Shown here piece after piece: positions 55,466 through 64,000 of a stretch of 64,000 nucleotides of DNA; position 1 is the first letter of the stretch, and the number at the start of each line of letters is the position of its first letter. Source of the DNA: Streptomyces sp. 846.5 (GTDB lineage Bacteria > Actinomycetota > Actinomycetes > Streptomycetales > Streptomycetaceae); NCBI RefSeq assembly GCF_004365705.1, contig NZ_SOBN01000003.1, positions 62,001 to 126,000 on the forward strand, in the 5' to 3' direction. The notes beneath the pieces were generated by a model. That model saw nothing but the letters and a program-made list of their open reading frames with translations. It did not search any database and was not told the origin of the DNA. A program made the translations under genes and the position numbers.

Positions 55466-56725
55466 ATGGTGGACGCACACGAGACCTATGTCATCGTCGG
55501 AGCCGGGTTGGCGGGGGCCAAGGCCGCCGAGACCCTGCGCGCCGAGGGCTTCACCGGCCGGGTCATCCTGGTCGGCGAGGAACGCGAGGCCCCGTACGAA
55601 CGCCCCGGGCTGTCCAAAGGGTTTCTCACCGGCACCGCGTCCCGGGCCGATCTCTTCGTCCACGACTCGCACTGGTACACCGAGCACGACATCGAGCTGC
55701 GGCTCGGAGCACCGGCGACCCGGCTGGACCGCCCGTCCCGGACGCTGCACCTCGCCGACGGCACCGTGCTCACCTACGACAAGCTGCTGATCGCCACCGG
55801 CTCGGCGCCGCGCACCCTGGACGTCCCCGGGATCGACCTCGGCGGGGTCCACTACCTGCGCAAGCTGCCCGACGCCGAGCGGCTGCGGGCCTCGCTGCAG
55901 ACCCTGGGCCGGGAGAACGGCCGACTGCTGCTGGTCGGCGCGGGCTGGATCGGCCTGGAGGTCGCCGCCGCGGCGCGCGGCTACGGGGCCGAGGTCACCG
56001 TGGTCGAGCCGCAGCCGACCCCGCTGTACGGGGTGCTCGGCCCCGAGCTCGGCGAGTTCTTCACCCGGCTGCACGAGGACCGCGGGGTGCACTTCCACTT
56101 CGGCGCCGGGGTGACCGAGATCGAGGGCGAGGACGGCATGGTGCTGGCCGCGCACACCGACGACGGGGACGAGCACCCGGCGCACGCCGTGCTGATCGGC
56201 ATCGGCGCGGCCCCGCAGACCGCCCTGGCCGAGGCCGCCGGTCTCGCCCTCGCCCCGCGCGAGGAGGGCGGCGGCATCGACGTGGACTCCGCGCTGCGCA
56301 GCTCCGACCCGGACGTCTTCGCGGCCGGTGACGTCGCCTCGGCCGAGCACCCGCTGTTCCACCGGCGGCTGCGGGTCGAGCACTGGGCCAACGCGCTCAA
56401 CGGCGGCCCGGCGGCCGCCCGGTCGATGCTGGGGCAGCCGGTGGTCTACGACCGGGTCCCATACTTCTTCTCGGACCAGTACGACCTCGGTCTGGAGTAC
56501 TCCGGCTACGCCGCCCCGGGCTCCTACGACCACGTGGTGGTACGGGGCGACGCGGGCAAGCGGGAGTTCATCGCCTTCTGGCAGGACCCCGAGGGACGGG
56601 TGCTGGCCGGGATGAACGTCAACGTCTGGGACGTGGCCGGCGGCATCCAGCAGCTGGTCCGCTCCGGGCGCCCGATCGACCCCGACCGGCTCGCCGACCC
56701 GGCGATCCCGCTCGCCGAACTCTGA
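55466..56725 (+). CDS. FAD-dependent NAD(P)H oxidoreductase (ferredoxin reductase-like)
   Basis: The 419-residue protein has an N-terminal FAD-binding GAGLAGAKAAETLR, the P-Y-E-R-P-G-L-S-K-G motif, a second Rossmann G-A-G-W-I-G-L-E for NAD(P)H, and the C-terminal F-A-A-G-D-V-A FAD contact. This fits ferredoxin/rubredoxin reductases of the BphA4/ThcD type, which pass electrons to a ferredoxin for cytochrome P450s or dioxygenases. No ferredoxin or P450 gene is adjacent. AAAGGAG precedes the ATG. Confidence 0.9.
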   Translation: MVDAHETYVIVGAGLAGAKAAETLRAEGFTGRVILVGEEREAPYERPGLSKGFLTGTASRADLFVHDSHWYTEHDIELRLGAPATRLDRPSRTLHLADGTVLTYDKLLIATGSAPRTLDVPGIDLGGVHYLRKLPDAERLRASLQTLGRENGRLLLVGAGWIGLEVAAAARGYGAEVTVVEPQPTPLYGVLGPELGEFFTRLHEDRGVHFHFGAGVTEIEGEDGMVLAAHTDDGDEHPAHAVLIGIGAAPQTALAEAAGLALAPREEGGGIDVDSALRSSDPDVFAAGDVASAEHPLFHRRLRVEHWANALNGGPAAARSMLGQPVVYDRVPYFFSDQYDLGLEYSGYAAPGSYDHVVVRGDAGKREFIAFWQDPEGRVLAGMNVNVWDVAGGIQQLVRSGRPIDPDRLADPAIPLAEL

Positions 56726-56788
56726 TAGCACCCGGGACCGCTTGCGCACCGTCCGGCACTGTCGGCCCCCGGGCATACACTGCACGAC

Positions 56789-58705
56789 GTGGCAGGTCGC
56801 ATCAAGGACGAGGACGTGGACGCGGTTCGGGCCGCCGTCCGGATCGACGCTGTCGTGGGGGAGTACGTCCAGCTCACCAATGGCGGCGGTGGTCAGCTCA
56901 AGGGTCTCTGCCCGTTCCACGACGAGAAGTCCGCGTCCTTCTACGTGAACCCCAGCAAGGGCGTCTACAGCTGCTTCGGCTGCCAGGAGAGCGGCGACAC
57001 CCTCGGCTTTGTGATGAAGATCGAGCACCTGTCGTTCGTGGAGACGGTCGAACGGCTGGCGCCCACCGTCGGGATCACCCTGCGCTACGAGGGCGGCGGC
57101 TACCAGCCGGGCCAGCAGAAGGGCGAGCGGACCAGGCTGCTGGAGATCAACAGGATCGCCGCCGCCTGGTTCACCGAGCAGCTGAGCAGCCCCGAGGCGG
57201 AGATCGGGCGCAGGTTCCTTAAGGAGCGCGGGTTCGAGGCCGAGGCCGCCGCGCACTTCAGCGTGGGCTACGCCCCCGGCGGCTTCGAGCACCTCACCCG
57301 CTTTCTGCGCGGCCGCGGCTTCTCCGACCGCGAACTGCTGCTCTCCGGCATCTGCTCGGAGGGGCAGCGCGGCCCGATGGACCGCTTCCGTGGCCGGCTG
57401 GTCTGGCCGATCCGCGACATCACCGGCGAGGTCGTCGGCTTCGGCGCGCGCAAGCTGCGCGAGGACGACAACGGCCCCAAGTACCTGAACACCCCGGAGA
57501 CCCCGCTCTACAAGAAGTCCAACGTCCTGTACGGGATCGACCTGGCCAAGAAGGACATCGCCAGGACCGGCCGGGCGGTGGTGGTCGAGGGCTACACCGA
57601 TGTGATGGCCTGTCACCTCGCGGGTGTCACCACGGCGGTGGCCACCTGTGGCACCGCCTTCGCCGAGGACCACATCAAGATCCTGCGCCGGCTGCTGATG
57701 GACACCTCCGCCTACCGCGGCGAGGTGGTGTTCACCTTCGACGGCGACGCGGCCGGGCAGAAGGCCGCGCTGCGGGCCTTCGAGGACGACCAGAAGTTCG
57801 CCGCCAGGACCTCCATCGCCATCAGCCCCGGCGGGATGGACCCCTGTGAACTGCGGCTGGCCCAGGGCGACGAGGCGGTGCGCACCCTGATCGAGCACCC
57901 GGTGCCGCTGTTCCTGTTCGCCATCCGGGCCGCTGTCGCCAGCCACAACCTGGAGACCGCGGAGGGCCGTTCGGCCGCGCTGGAGCAGGCCGCGCCGATC
58001 GTCGCCCGGATCAAGGACGGCTCGATCCAGCACGACTACGCGGTCCAACTCGCGGGCATGGTCGGCATCCTGGACGAGCAGTTCGTGGTCCGCCGGGTCA
58101 ACCAGCTGGCCCGCTGGCAGCGCGAGCGGGACCAGCAGGCGGCGCGCTCCGGCGTCCGCCGCCAGGGCCAGCAGCAGGGGGCTCCCGCCGCGGCGGCGCC
58201 GATGCGCCCGGCGTACCGGCTGAACCCGCGCGACCCGGCCCAGTTCGTGGAGCGGGAGCTGCTGAAGCTCGCACTCCAGCACCCCGCGCTGGTCGCCCCC
58301 ACCTTCGACTTCTACGCCCAGGACGAGTTCCCCACCCCGCCCTACGGCGCGGTGCGGGCCGCCATCGCCGCGGCCGGCGGCGTCGAGGCGGGCGCCGCCG
58401 CCCCCGACGCCTGGTCCGGGCTGGTCCGCGCGGCCGCGCCGGACGACGGCGTGCGCGGGCTGATCACCGAGCTGACGGTGGAACCGGTCCGCACCCGCCG
58501 CGCCGCCGACGCCGTCTACGCCGGGGAGTTCCTGGTCAAGCTGCGGCTCCAGGCGGTGGACCGCAGGGTCGCCGACTGCCGGGCCCACCTCCAGCGGCTC
58601 GGGCCCCGGGCCACGCCGGAGCAGCTCTCGGCCGTCCAGGGCGAGCTGTGGGCGCTCCAGCAGTACGGCCAGTCGCTGCGCGAGCGCGGCGCCGCAGCCC
58701 TGTAG
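56789..58705 (+). CDS. dnaG: DNA primase
   Basis: The 638-residue protein has the DnaG zinc finger (C-P-F-H and C-F-G-C around residues 41-65), an RNA-polymerase core with TOPRIM motifs (VVVEGYTDVMA near residue 267 and FTFDGDAAG near 318), and a C-terminal helicase-binding domain (~450-638). It makes RNA primers at the replication fork and binds DnaB. The GTG start is conventional. In bacteria dnaG and a primary-type sigma gene often sit together, as here. Confidence 0.95.
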   Translation: MAGRIKDEDVDAVRAAVRIDAVVGEYVQLTNGGGGQLKGLCPFHDEKSASFYVNPSKGVYSCFGCQESGDTLGFVMKIEHLSFVETVERLAPTVGITLRYEGGGYQPGQQKGERTRLLEINRIAAAWFTEQLSSPEAEIGRRFLKERGFEAEAAAHFSVGYAPGGFEHLTRFLRGRGFSDRELLLSGICSEGQRGPMDRFRGRLVWPIRDITGEVVGFGARKLREDDNGPKYLNTPETPLYKKSNVLYGIDLAKKDIARTGRAVVVEGYTDVMACHLAGVTTAVATCGTAFAEDHIKILRRLLMDTSAYRGEVVFTFDGDAAGQKAALRAFEDDQKFAARTSIAISPGGMDPCELRLAQGDEAVRTLIEHPVPLFLFAIRAAVASHNLETAEGRSAALEQAAPIVARIKDGSIQHDYAVQLAGMVGILDEQFVVRRVNQLARWQRERDQQAARSGVRRQGQQQGAPAAAAPMRPAYRLNPRDPAQFVERELLKLALQHPALVAPTFDFYAQDEFPTPPYGAVRAAIAAAGGVEAGAAAPDAWSGLVRAAAPDDGVRGLITELTVEPVRTRRAADAVYAGEFLVKLRLQAVDRRVADCRAHLQRLGPRATPEQLSAVQGELWALQQYGQSLRERGAAAL

Positions 58706-58813
58706 CAGGCCGCCGGAGCGCTGCGCCGGGCACATGCCAGTCACCGTGCGTACCGAGAAAGTCCGCGCACACGTCTCTGCCTGAGCGTCAGCGCAGGAGC
58801 ACACTGGGTTGCG

Positions 58814-60166
58814 GTGCCCGACTCATCAGAGCGCGAGACCGTCGAGCCCGGCGGAATCTCGCCTACCGTGTCCCGGACGGAGGGCGGCGAGGCCCCCGCC
58901 GTCCCGATTCCACCTGCTCCGCCGCTCACCTCCGGGCTCCACAGTTCCACGAACGGTCCCAGCCCCGGCCAGCAGGCGTCGGCCCCCTCGTCCGCAATGC
59001 GACATCCGGCGCCGGAAGGGAAGGACGTGGACCTCGCCACGGCCATCCGCCCAGCCCAGCAGGACAGTCCCGAGCAGGACGCGCAGGTGCGGCTCACTGC
59101 GCCGGACCTGCCGCCGCCCGACCTCCTCGCCGACGAGGACGCCGAACCCGTCATCGATCCCGTCGACGAGCCCCTCCTCGATCCCGTGCAGGCGGACGAG
59201 CGTGCCGACGACCGCTCGGACGCCCCCCTCCCCTCCCTGGACGACACCGCCGGCCCCTCCGCCGACCTGTTCCGCCAGTACCTGCGCGAGATCGGCCGGA
59301 TTCCGCTGCTCACCGCCGTCGACGAGGTGGACCTCGCGCGCCAGGTCGAGGCCGGGCTGTTCGCCGAGGACTACCTCAACTCCCGTCCCGGCCTGGACGA
59401 CGACCTCCTGGTCAGCGATCTCGACAAGCTGATCGTGCTGGGCCGGATCGCCAAGCGCCGCCTCATCGAAGCCAATCTGCGCCTGGTCGTCTCGGTGGCG
59501 AAACGGTACGTCGGACGCGGCCTGACCATGCTCGACCTGGTCCAGGAGGGCAATCTCGGTCTGATCCGCGCGGTCGAGAAGTTCGACTACGCCCGCGGCT
59601 ACAAGTTCTCCACCTACGCCACCTGGTGGATCCGGCAGGCGATGAGCCGTGCGCTGGCCGACCAGGCCCGGACGATCCGGGTCCCGGTGCATGTGGTGGA
59701 GCTGATCAACCGGGTGGTCCGGGTGCAGCGACGGCTGCTCCAGGAGCGCGGGTCCGAGCCCACCCCGGCCGAGGTCGCCGCTGTGCTGGAGCTGCCGCCC
59801 GAGCGGGTGGTCGAGGTGCTCAGGCTGGCCCAGGAGCCGGTCTCGCTGCACGCGCCGGTCGGCGAGGAGGACGATGTCGCCCTGGGCGACCTGATCGAGG
59901 ACGGCGACGCGACCTCCCCGGTGGAGTCCGCCGCGTTCATCCTGCTGCGCCAGCATCTGGAGGCGGTGCTCTCCACTCTCGGCGAGCGCGAACGGCGGGT
60001 GGTCCAGCTGCGCTACGGGCTGATCGACGGCCGGCCGCGGACCCTGGAGGAGATCGGGCGGATGTTCGGGGTCACCCGCGAACGGATCCGCCAGATCGAG
60101 TCCAAGACCCTCAACAAGCTGCGCGACCACGCCTTCGCCGACCAGCTCCGCGGCTACCTGGACTAG
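58814..60166 (+). CDS. hrdA: Primary-type RNA polymerase sigma factor (HrdA-like)
   Basis: The 450-residue protein has a variable acidic/proline-rich N-terminal ~150 residues without a clear region 1.1. It is followed by region 1.2 ([17 protein letters not shown]), region 2 ([38 protein letters not shown] and [12 protein letters not shown]), region 3, and region 4 ([15 protein letters not shown] and [17 protein letters not shown]). The location after dnaG is that of hrdA in S. coelicolor, and the long disordered N-terminus differs from HrdB. It is probably a non-essential group 2 sigma of sigma-70 type. GTG start. Confidence 0.85.
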   Translation: MPDSSERETVEPGGISPTVSRTEGGEAPAVPIPPAPPLTSGLHSSTNGPSPGQQASAPSSAMRHPAPEGKDVDLATAIRPAQQDSPEQDAQVRLTAPDLPPPDLLADEDAEPVIDPVDEPLLDPVQADERADDRSDAPLPSLDDTAGPSADLFRQYLREIGRIPLLTAVDEVDLARQVEAGLFAEDYLNSRPGLDDDLLVSDLDKLIVLGRIAKRRLIEANLRLVVSVAKRYVGRGLTMLDLVQEGNLGLIRAVEKFDYARGYKFSTYATWWIRQAMSRALADQARTIRVPVHVVELINRVVRVQRRLLQERGSEPTPAEVAAVLELPPERVVEVLRLAQEPVSLHAPVGEEDDVALGDLIEDGDATSPVESAAFILLRQHLEAVLSTLGERERRVVQLRYGLIDGRPRTLEEIGRMFGVTRERIRQIESKTLNKLRDHAFADQLRGYLD

Positions 60167-60184
60167 GAGGGTGTTGGGGCAGCG

Positions 60185-61609
60185 TCAGCCCAGCTCCGGG
60201 TGCGCCTGCGTCCGTACCGCGGCGAACTGCTGCCGGATCGCGCGGCCCACGCTGACGTCCTCGCCGGGGTCGATGGTGACCGCGTCGCGCAGCGGCCACG
60301 CCGGCGGCAGGGCGGTGTCGGCCAGCGCCCAGGCGGCCTGGCGGGCGGCCCCGATCGCGGCGTAGTCGCCCGGCGCGGGGACCACCACCGGCACGCCCAG
60401 GACCAGTGGGGCGATGCTCTGCACGGCGGCCAGCCGCCCGGCGGAGCCGGTCAGGAACACCCGACGGACCGTCACCCCGTGGTCCCTGAGCACGTCCAGC
60501 GCGTCCGCGAGCCCGCACAGCATGCCCTCGACGGCCGCCCTGGCCAGGTGCTCCGGACGCATCGACTCGATCCGCAGTCCGGCCAGGGTCCCCGCGGCGT
60601 GCGGCAGCCTGGGGGTGCGCTCGCCCTCCAGATAGGGGAGCAGCACCAGCCCGTAGGAGCCGGGGGTGGAGCGCAGCGCCAGATCGCTGAGCCCGGACGC
60701 GTCGGTGCGCAGCAGTTCGGCGGTGGCCTGCAGCACCCGGGCCGCGTTGAGCGTGGTGACCTGCGGCAGATGCCGTCCGGTGGCGTCGGCGAAGCTGGTG
60801 ACCATGCCGCTGGGGTCGATCACGGCCTTGTCGTGGACAGCGTGGATGGTGCCGTTGCTGCCGAGCGAGACCATGGCGTCGCCGGGTTCCAGGCCGAGGC
60901 CGAGCATGGTGGCCATGGTGCTGCCGGTGCCGGCCGAGATCAGCAGACCCTCCGGGCTGTGGCCGGCGGCCTCGGAGGGGTCCAGCACCTCGGGGACCGC
61001 GGCCTCGTGGCCGAGGGCCAGGGCGAGCAGGTCGCCCCGGTAGCGGCCGGTCGCGGACGACCAGTAGCCGGTGCCCGAGGCGTCGCCGCGGTCGGTGGTG
61101 CGCCGGGCCGGGTGGCCCAGCAGCTGCCAGACCAGCCAGTCGTGCGGGAGCAGCACCTCGGCGACGCGGTGGGCCGACATCGGCTCGTGCTCGGCCAGCC
61201 AGCGGAGCTTGGCGACGGTCGATCCGGTGCTGGGCACCCCGCCGACGGCCTCGGCCCAGGCGGCGGGTCCGCCGAGCTCGGACACCAGGTGCGCCGCCGC
61301 GCCGGCGGCGCGCGGGTCGGCCCGCAGCAGTGCCGGGCGGACCAGCACCCCGCCGGCGTCCTGGACCAGCACGCCCTGCTGCTGGGCGCTGACCCCGATC
61401 GCCCGGACGCCTTCGAGCATTCCGCCGTCCGCAGCGGCGCCGAGCGAGCGGAGCCAGGACTGCGGGTCGATCTCGGCCACGGAGCTTCCGGCGGCGGCCG
61501 CGCCCGGGTGCGGGGCACGGCTTTCGCGCAGGACAGCGCCGGTGTCGGTGTCGCAGACAACGATCCTGGTGTTCTGGGTGGAGCAGTCGATGCCAGCAGA
61601 AATCGCCAT
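60185..61609 (-). CDS. FGGY-family carbohydrate kinase (xylulokinase-like)
   Basis: The 474-residue protein has an N-terminal AGIDCSTQNTRIVVCD phosphate loop, the substrate-domain G-V-S-A-Q-Q-Q-G, D-A-S-G-T-G-Y-W-S, and the C-terminal ATP-binding LTGSAGRLAAVQSIAPLVLGVPVVVP of the FGGY family. Sequence features fit xylulokinases best, so it probably phosphorylates a pentulose or related sugar. No xylose operon surrounds it. It converges with hrdA. Confidence 0.88.
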   Translation of the reverse strand: MAISAGIDCSTQNTRIVVCDTDTGAVLRESRAPHPGAAAAGSSVAEIDPQSWLRSLGAAADGGMLEGVRAIGVSAQQQGVLVQDAGGVLVRPALLRADPRAAGAAAHLVSELGGPAAWAEAVGGVPSTGSTVAKLRWLAEHEPMSAHRVAEVLLPHDWLVWQLLGHPARRTTDRGDASGTGYWSSATGRYRGDLLALALGHEAAVPEVLDPSEAAGHSPEGLLISAGTGSTMATMLGLGLEPGDAMVSLGSNGTIHAVHDKAVIDPSGMVTSFADATGRHLPQVTTLNAARVLQATAELLRTDASGLSDLALRSTPGSYGLVLLPYLEGERTPRLPHAAGTLAGLRIESMRPEHLARAAVEGMLCGLADALDVLRDHGVTVRRVFLTGSAGRLAAVQSIAPLVLGVPVVVPAPGDYAAIGAARQAAWALADTALPPAWPLRDAVTIDPGEDVSVGRAIRQQFAAVRTQAHPELG

Positions 61610-61688
61610 GGAACGAGATCATGCCGCACCCGGGGGGCCGTCAGCACCACCCCGGCACGGGGGGACACCACGGCCGTGTCGGGGGCGA

Positions 61689-61988
61689 CTACGTCCCGGT
61701 GCTGCCCCAGGCGTCGTTCTTCGCGGCCGCGGTGCGTTCCCGCAGGTAGGGGACCCGGTCGGTGACCGAGGTGGGCAGTTTGTCGCCGACCCTTCCGGCC
61801 ACCGCGTCGGCGGCCTTCCCGGCCGCGTTGCCTGCCGCGTCCTTGGCGCTGCGGGTGGCGTTCTGCACGGCCGGCGTCTGCGAGAGATCACGGGCGGTCT
61901 TGCGGAGCTGCTCGTAACGTTCGCGCCCGGCGCGGGTGCCGAGCACATAGCCGAGTGCCAGACCCGCGAGGAACGTGAGTTTGCGCAT
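61689..61988 (-). CDS. YtxH-like small protein
   Basis: The 99-residue protein starts MRKLTFLAGLALGYVLGTRAGRERY, a short membrane helix followed by a basic patch. It then continues as an amphipathic Ala/Lys/Asp-rich helix (ATRSAKDAAGNAAGKAADAVAGRVGDKL) like YtxH or late-embryogenesis-abundant type proteins. Such proteins are linked to envelope or general stress. GGTGGAGG precedes the ATG. Confidence 0.8.
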   Translation of the reverse strand: MRKLTFLAGLALGYVLGTRAGRERYEQLRKTARDLSQTPAVQNATRSAKDAAGNAAGKAADAVAGRVGDKLPTSVTDRVPYLRERTAAAKNDAWGSTGT

Positions 61989-62273
61989 GTCGCCTCCACC
62001 TCTCTCCGTGCGGAGGGCCCGCGTGCTCCGTCCGGGTCCGCACCGCATCCTGCTTCGGAGCCTACGGGGCTCGTCCGGGCTCGCCTACCCGCCACGACGG
62101 AGGGCGAACCAGGCAGGTGCGGGCGGGGGCGGGCGCGGGCCGGGGTCAGGTCGGGGGCGGGCCCGGGTAACGATTGGCGGAGCACCCCCCTACGTGCGCT
62201 AATGTATGACCCGCAGCAAGCGCGGCCCAGCAGTCCGACCGAGTCGGGGCGACGGGTCCTCGCAGCCGCACCT
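61989..62273. other. 285-base gap upstream of tRNA genes
   Basis: No gene is visible. TAATGT at 62200-62205 could be the -10 box of the tRNA promoter, with TTGGCGGA at 62174-62181 as -35 region. The spacing is long, so this is tentative. The middle is a very G-rich stretch (62120-62165). Confidence 0.4.
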
Positions 62274-62346
62274 TCCCCCATAGCTCAATTGGCAGAGCAG
62301 CCGACTGTTAATCGGCAGGTTATTGGTTCGAGTCCAATTGGGGGAG
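62274..62346 (+). tRNA. tRNA-Asn (GTT), first copy
   Basis: The 73-nt cloverleaf is complete: acceptor TCCCCCA/TGGGGGA, D-arm with AATTGGCAG, anticodon loop CTGTTAA with anticodon GTT at 62307-62309, a 5-bp T-arm with loop TTCGAGT, and discriminator G. CCA is not encoded. Confidence 0.97.
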
Positions 62347-62378
62347 CTGCCGGAAAGCCAGACCGGCATTGCGAACGA

Positions 62379-62451
62379 TCCTCCATAGCTCAATTGGCAG
62401 AGCAGCCGACTGTTAATCGGCAGGTTATTGGTTCGAGTCCAATTGGAGGAG
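62379..62451 (+). tRNA. tRNA-Asn (GTT), second copy
   Basis: Same cloverleaf as the first copy, with anticodon GTT at 62412-62414. It differs only in the acceptor stem, TCCTCCA/TGGAGGA, where a C-G pair has become T-A on both strands. It lies 32 bases after the first copy and is followed by a terminator. Confidence 0.97.
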
Positions 62452-62460
62452 CTCCACACC

Positions 62461-62487
62461 AGGGCCCCGACCACGGTCGGGGCCCTT
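62461..62487 (+). terminator. Terminator after the tRNA-Asn pair
   Basis: AGGGCCCCGACC (62461-62472) and GGTCGGGGCCCT (62475-62486) form a 10-12-bp stem with a minimal loop, followed by TTGCCGTT. It begins nine bases after the second tRNA. Confidence 0.85.
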
Positions 62488-62520
62488 GCCGTTGCGGGGC
62501 GCAGCCGGGAGGGACCCGGG

Positions 62521-62973
62521 ATGACGCAGGCTCAGATACTGGAGATTCTGGCCGCCGTGGCGGTCGCGGTGGCCGGCGCCCTCGGCTACGGGGGAGCCCG
62601 CAGGCGCCGGCGCGGGTCGTCGCGTCCGACCCCGGCGGGGCCGTCCAGGACCGCTCCGTCCCGGCTGCCGCAGCCCCAGGAGATCTGGTGGGCGGACGTT
62701 CCGTTCGAGGACGGCCCCGGATCCAAGGACCGCCCCTGCCTGGTGCTGCACCGCGGCGCCCGTACCGCCACGGTGCTGAAGATCACCAGCAAGCACCACA
62801 CCGAGCGCCCCGGCGTCCTTCCGCTCCCACCCGGCAGCGTGGGCGACCGCGACAAGCGAGCCAGCTGGCTGGAGACCGACGAGCCGCGCGAGGTCCCGCT
62901 GGACCACTTCCGCCGCCGGGTCGGCGCCGTCGACGGCCGGCTCTGGGCCCGGGTCCAGAAGGCCCTCGCCTGA
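62521..62973 (+). CDS. PemK/MazF-like toxin-fold protein with N-terminal membrane helix
   Basis: The 150-residue protein has an N-terminal hydrophobic segment (residues ~6-23), a basic stretch R-R-R-R-R-G, a Ser/Pro-rich linker, and a PemK-like SH3-type domain (EIWWADVPFEDGPGSKDRPCLVLHRG through REVPLDHFRRRVGAVD). MazF/PemK proteins are endoribonucleases, normally paired with an antitoxin. No antitoxin gene is adjacent, and the membrane anchor is unusual, so it may be a domesticated protein. GGGAGGG precedes the ATG. Confidence 0.75.
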   Translation: MTQAQILEILAAVAVAVAGALGYGGARRRRRGSSRPTPAGPSRTAPSRLPQPQEIWWADVPFEDGPGSKDRPCLVLHRGARTATVLKITSKHHTERPGVLPLPPGSVGDRDKRASWLETDEPREVPLDHFRRRVGAVDGRLWARVQKALA

Positions 62974-62996
62974 GCCTGCCCGACTGTGCTCTGTGC

Positions 62997-63027
62997 TTGA
63001 CCTGGAGCGCGCTCCAGCAAGCAGACT
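62997..63027 (+). promoter_or_regulatory. MerR-type promoter and operator before the aldo/keto reductase gene
   Basis: TTGACC (62997-63002) and CAGACT (63022-63027) are separated by 19 bases, the long spacer typical of MerR-controlled promoters. A perfect 16-bp palindrome, CTGGAGCGCGCTCCAG (63002-63017), lies between them. MerR activators bind such palindromes and twist the DNA to bring the boxes into register. Confidence 0.72.
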
Positions 63028-63073
63028 CCCTGTCAGGGCCCGCAGGTGACGGGCCGTGACCAGAGGAGTCCCC

Positions 63074-64000
63074 ATGCGCAACCGTACGATCGGCACCGAC
63101 CCCGCCACCCGTCGTGACGTCAGCGTGCTCAGCCTCGGTGCCATGCTCTTCGGCAGCCGCACCGACGAGGCGACCTCCTTCGCCGTCCTGGACCGCTACG
63201 TCGAGGCCGGCGGCAACTTCATCGACACCTCCGACAACTACGCCTTCTGGGACGACGGAAGCCAGGGCGGCCAGAGCGAGGAACTGCTCGGCCGCTGGCG
63301 CCGCAGCCGTGGCATCGGGGACGAGATCACCATCGCCACCAAGCTGGGCGCCCGTCCGCTGGCCCCCGGCACCGGCTACATCGACAACCCCGAGGGGCTC
63401 TCGGCGAAGGTGATCCGCGAGTCCGCCGAGCGCAGCCGGGAGCGGCTGGGCCTGGACCGGCTGCCGCTGCTCTACGCCCACATCGAGGACCCGCGGGTGG
63501 AGCTGCGGGAGACCGTCGAGGGCTTCGCCGAACTGGTCGCCGAGGGCACTGTCGGCCTGCTGGGCGTCAGCAACCACTGGGCCTGGCGGGTGGAGCGGGC
63601 CAGGAGCATCGCAGCGGCGGCCGGACTGCCGGGCTACGAGGTGCTGCAGTACCGCCACACCTACCTCCGCCCCCGCGCGGACCTGCCGGGCCAGCTCTCC
63701 CTGGACGGCGACCACGGCCTGGTCGGCGCCGACCTGCTGAGCTATCTGCGGGAGCACCCCGAGCTGACCATGGTGGCCTACTCCCCGCTGATCGCCGGCG
63801 GCTACACCCGCACCGACAAGCCGCTGAGCCCCGCTTTCGACCACCCCGGCACGCAGGTCAGGCTGGCGGCCCTGCGCCAGGTCGCGGGCGAGACCGGAGC
63901 CACCGTCAACCAGGTCGTGCTCTCCTGGCTCATCGGCGGCGAGGTCCCGATCCTCCCCCTGGTCGGCGCCTCCTCAGTTGCCCAGCTGAACGAGTCCCTG
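63074..64000 (+). CDS. Aldo/keto reductase, 3' end outside window
   Basis: The first 309 residues are present. The TIM-barrel reductase is shown by V-S-V-L-S-L-G-A-M-L-F-G, the catalytic G-N-F-I-D-T-S-D-N-Y (Asp and Tyr), A-T-K-L-G-A, L-L-Y-A-H-I-E-D with the catalytic His, V-G-L-L-G-V-S-N-H-W and V-A-Y-S-P-L. It reduces carbonyls with NADPH. GAGGAG precedes the ATG. The MerR-type promoter upstream suggests induction by a stress signal or xenobiotic sensed by a MerR regulator, which would be encoded outside this window. Confidence 0.92.
   Translation, partial: MRNRTIGTDPATRRDVSVLSLGAMLFGSRTDEATSFAVLDRYVEAGGNFIDTSDNYAFWDDGSQGGQSEELLGRWRRSRGIGDEITIATKLGARPLAPGTGYIDNPEGLSAKVIRESAERSRERLGLDRLPLLYAHIEDPRVELRETVEGFAELVAEGTVGLLGVSNHWAWRVERARSIAAAAGLPGYEVLQYRHTYLRPRADLPGQLSLDGDHGLVGADLLSYLREHPELTMVAYSPLIAGGYTRTDKPLSPAFDHPGTQVRLAALRQVAGETGATVNQVVLSWLIGGEVPILPLVGASSVAQLNESL

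Noticed and set aside
55427-58804. 1125-codon frame antisense to the FAD reductase and dnaG genes
   Set aside because: It is a shadow of two clearly recognised genes and has no domain pattern or ribosome-binding site.
62274-62451. tRNA-Asn pair as an attachment site of a mobile element
   Set aside because: No integrase, no displaced tRNA fragment and no direct repeat is seen nearby. The element in this window uses the NADAR gene.

Overview
The window is GC-rich actinobacterial chromosome. Gene content and order (hinT, rnz, phoH, ybeY, a CorC-type protein, era, leuA, recO, uppS, zur, glyS, dusB, ppdK, dgt, dnaG and a HrdA-like sigma factor) point to Streptomycetaceae (Streptomyces, Kitasatospora or Streptacidiphilus). 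Stop/start overlaps and GTG starts are frequent. No rRNA genes, insertion sequences or CRISPR arrays are visible.

Layout. 1-24.4 kb is conserved core: an AAA ATPase/TPR pair; the HIT, RNase Z, PhoH, YbeY and CorC run; an M20 amidohydrolase; an LLM flavin enzyme; a cysteine-free cytidine-deaminase-like protein; Uma2; Era; a LacI regulator; leuA behind a leucine-rich leader peptide; TerB-like; recO-uppS; zur convergent with uppS; glyS; a histidine kinase/response regulator/DUF4097 operon; and a VOC protein translationally coupled to a NADAR protein. Between zur and glyS the znuACB zinc-uptake genes found there in S. coelicolor are absent, but two Zur-box-like palindromes remain.

24859-40990 is a 16.1-kb integrated element bounded by identical 18-bp direct repeats. 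It has split a NADAR (YbiA-like) gene near its 5' end. The native first 30 codons now lie beyond the right end, and the rest has been given a new element-encoded N-terminus at the left end. The element carries a tyrosine integrase, an XRE regulator, an excisionase-like protein, a replication initiator with 22-bp-spaced iterons inside its own gene, a DnaC-like loader, a set of small proteins, and a 1151-aa tape-measure protein with no other recognisable virion gene. It also has an XRE/DUF5753-DUF6879 pair and a compact operon of overlapping membrane proteins followed by helically phased TGTAGG repeats. No terminase, capsid, portal, lysis gene or FtsK/TraB translocase is recognisable, so it is either a decayed prophage or a compact satellite-like element.

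41.1-64 kb returns to core chromosome: an MFS exporter and its divergent MmyB-type regulator, dusB, ppdK, a GNAT enzyme, a PAC2 protein, a secreted-type esterase and trypsin-like protease, a CbiX-like chelatase, dgt, a FAD reductase, dnaG, the HrdA-like sigma gene, an FGGY kinase, two tandem tRNA-Asn genes, a membrane-anchored PemK/MazF-like protein, and an aldo/keto reductase (cut by the window end) behind a promoter with MerR-type geometry. Several intergenic regions carry strong hairpins and dispersed GC-rich repeats that probably terminate transcription.
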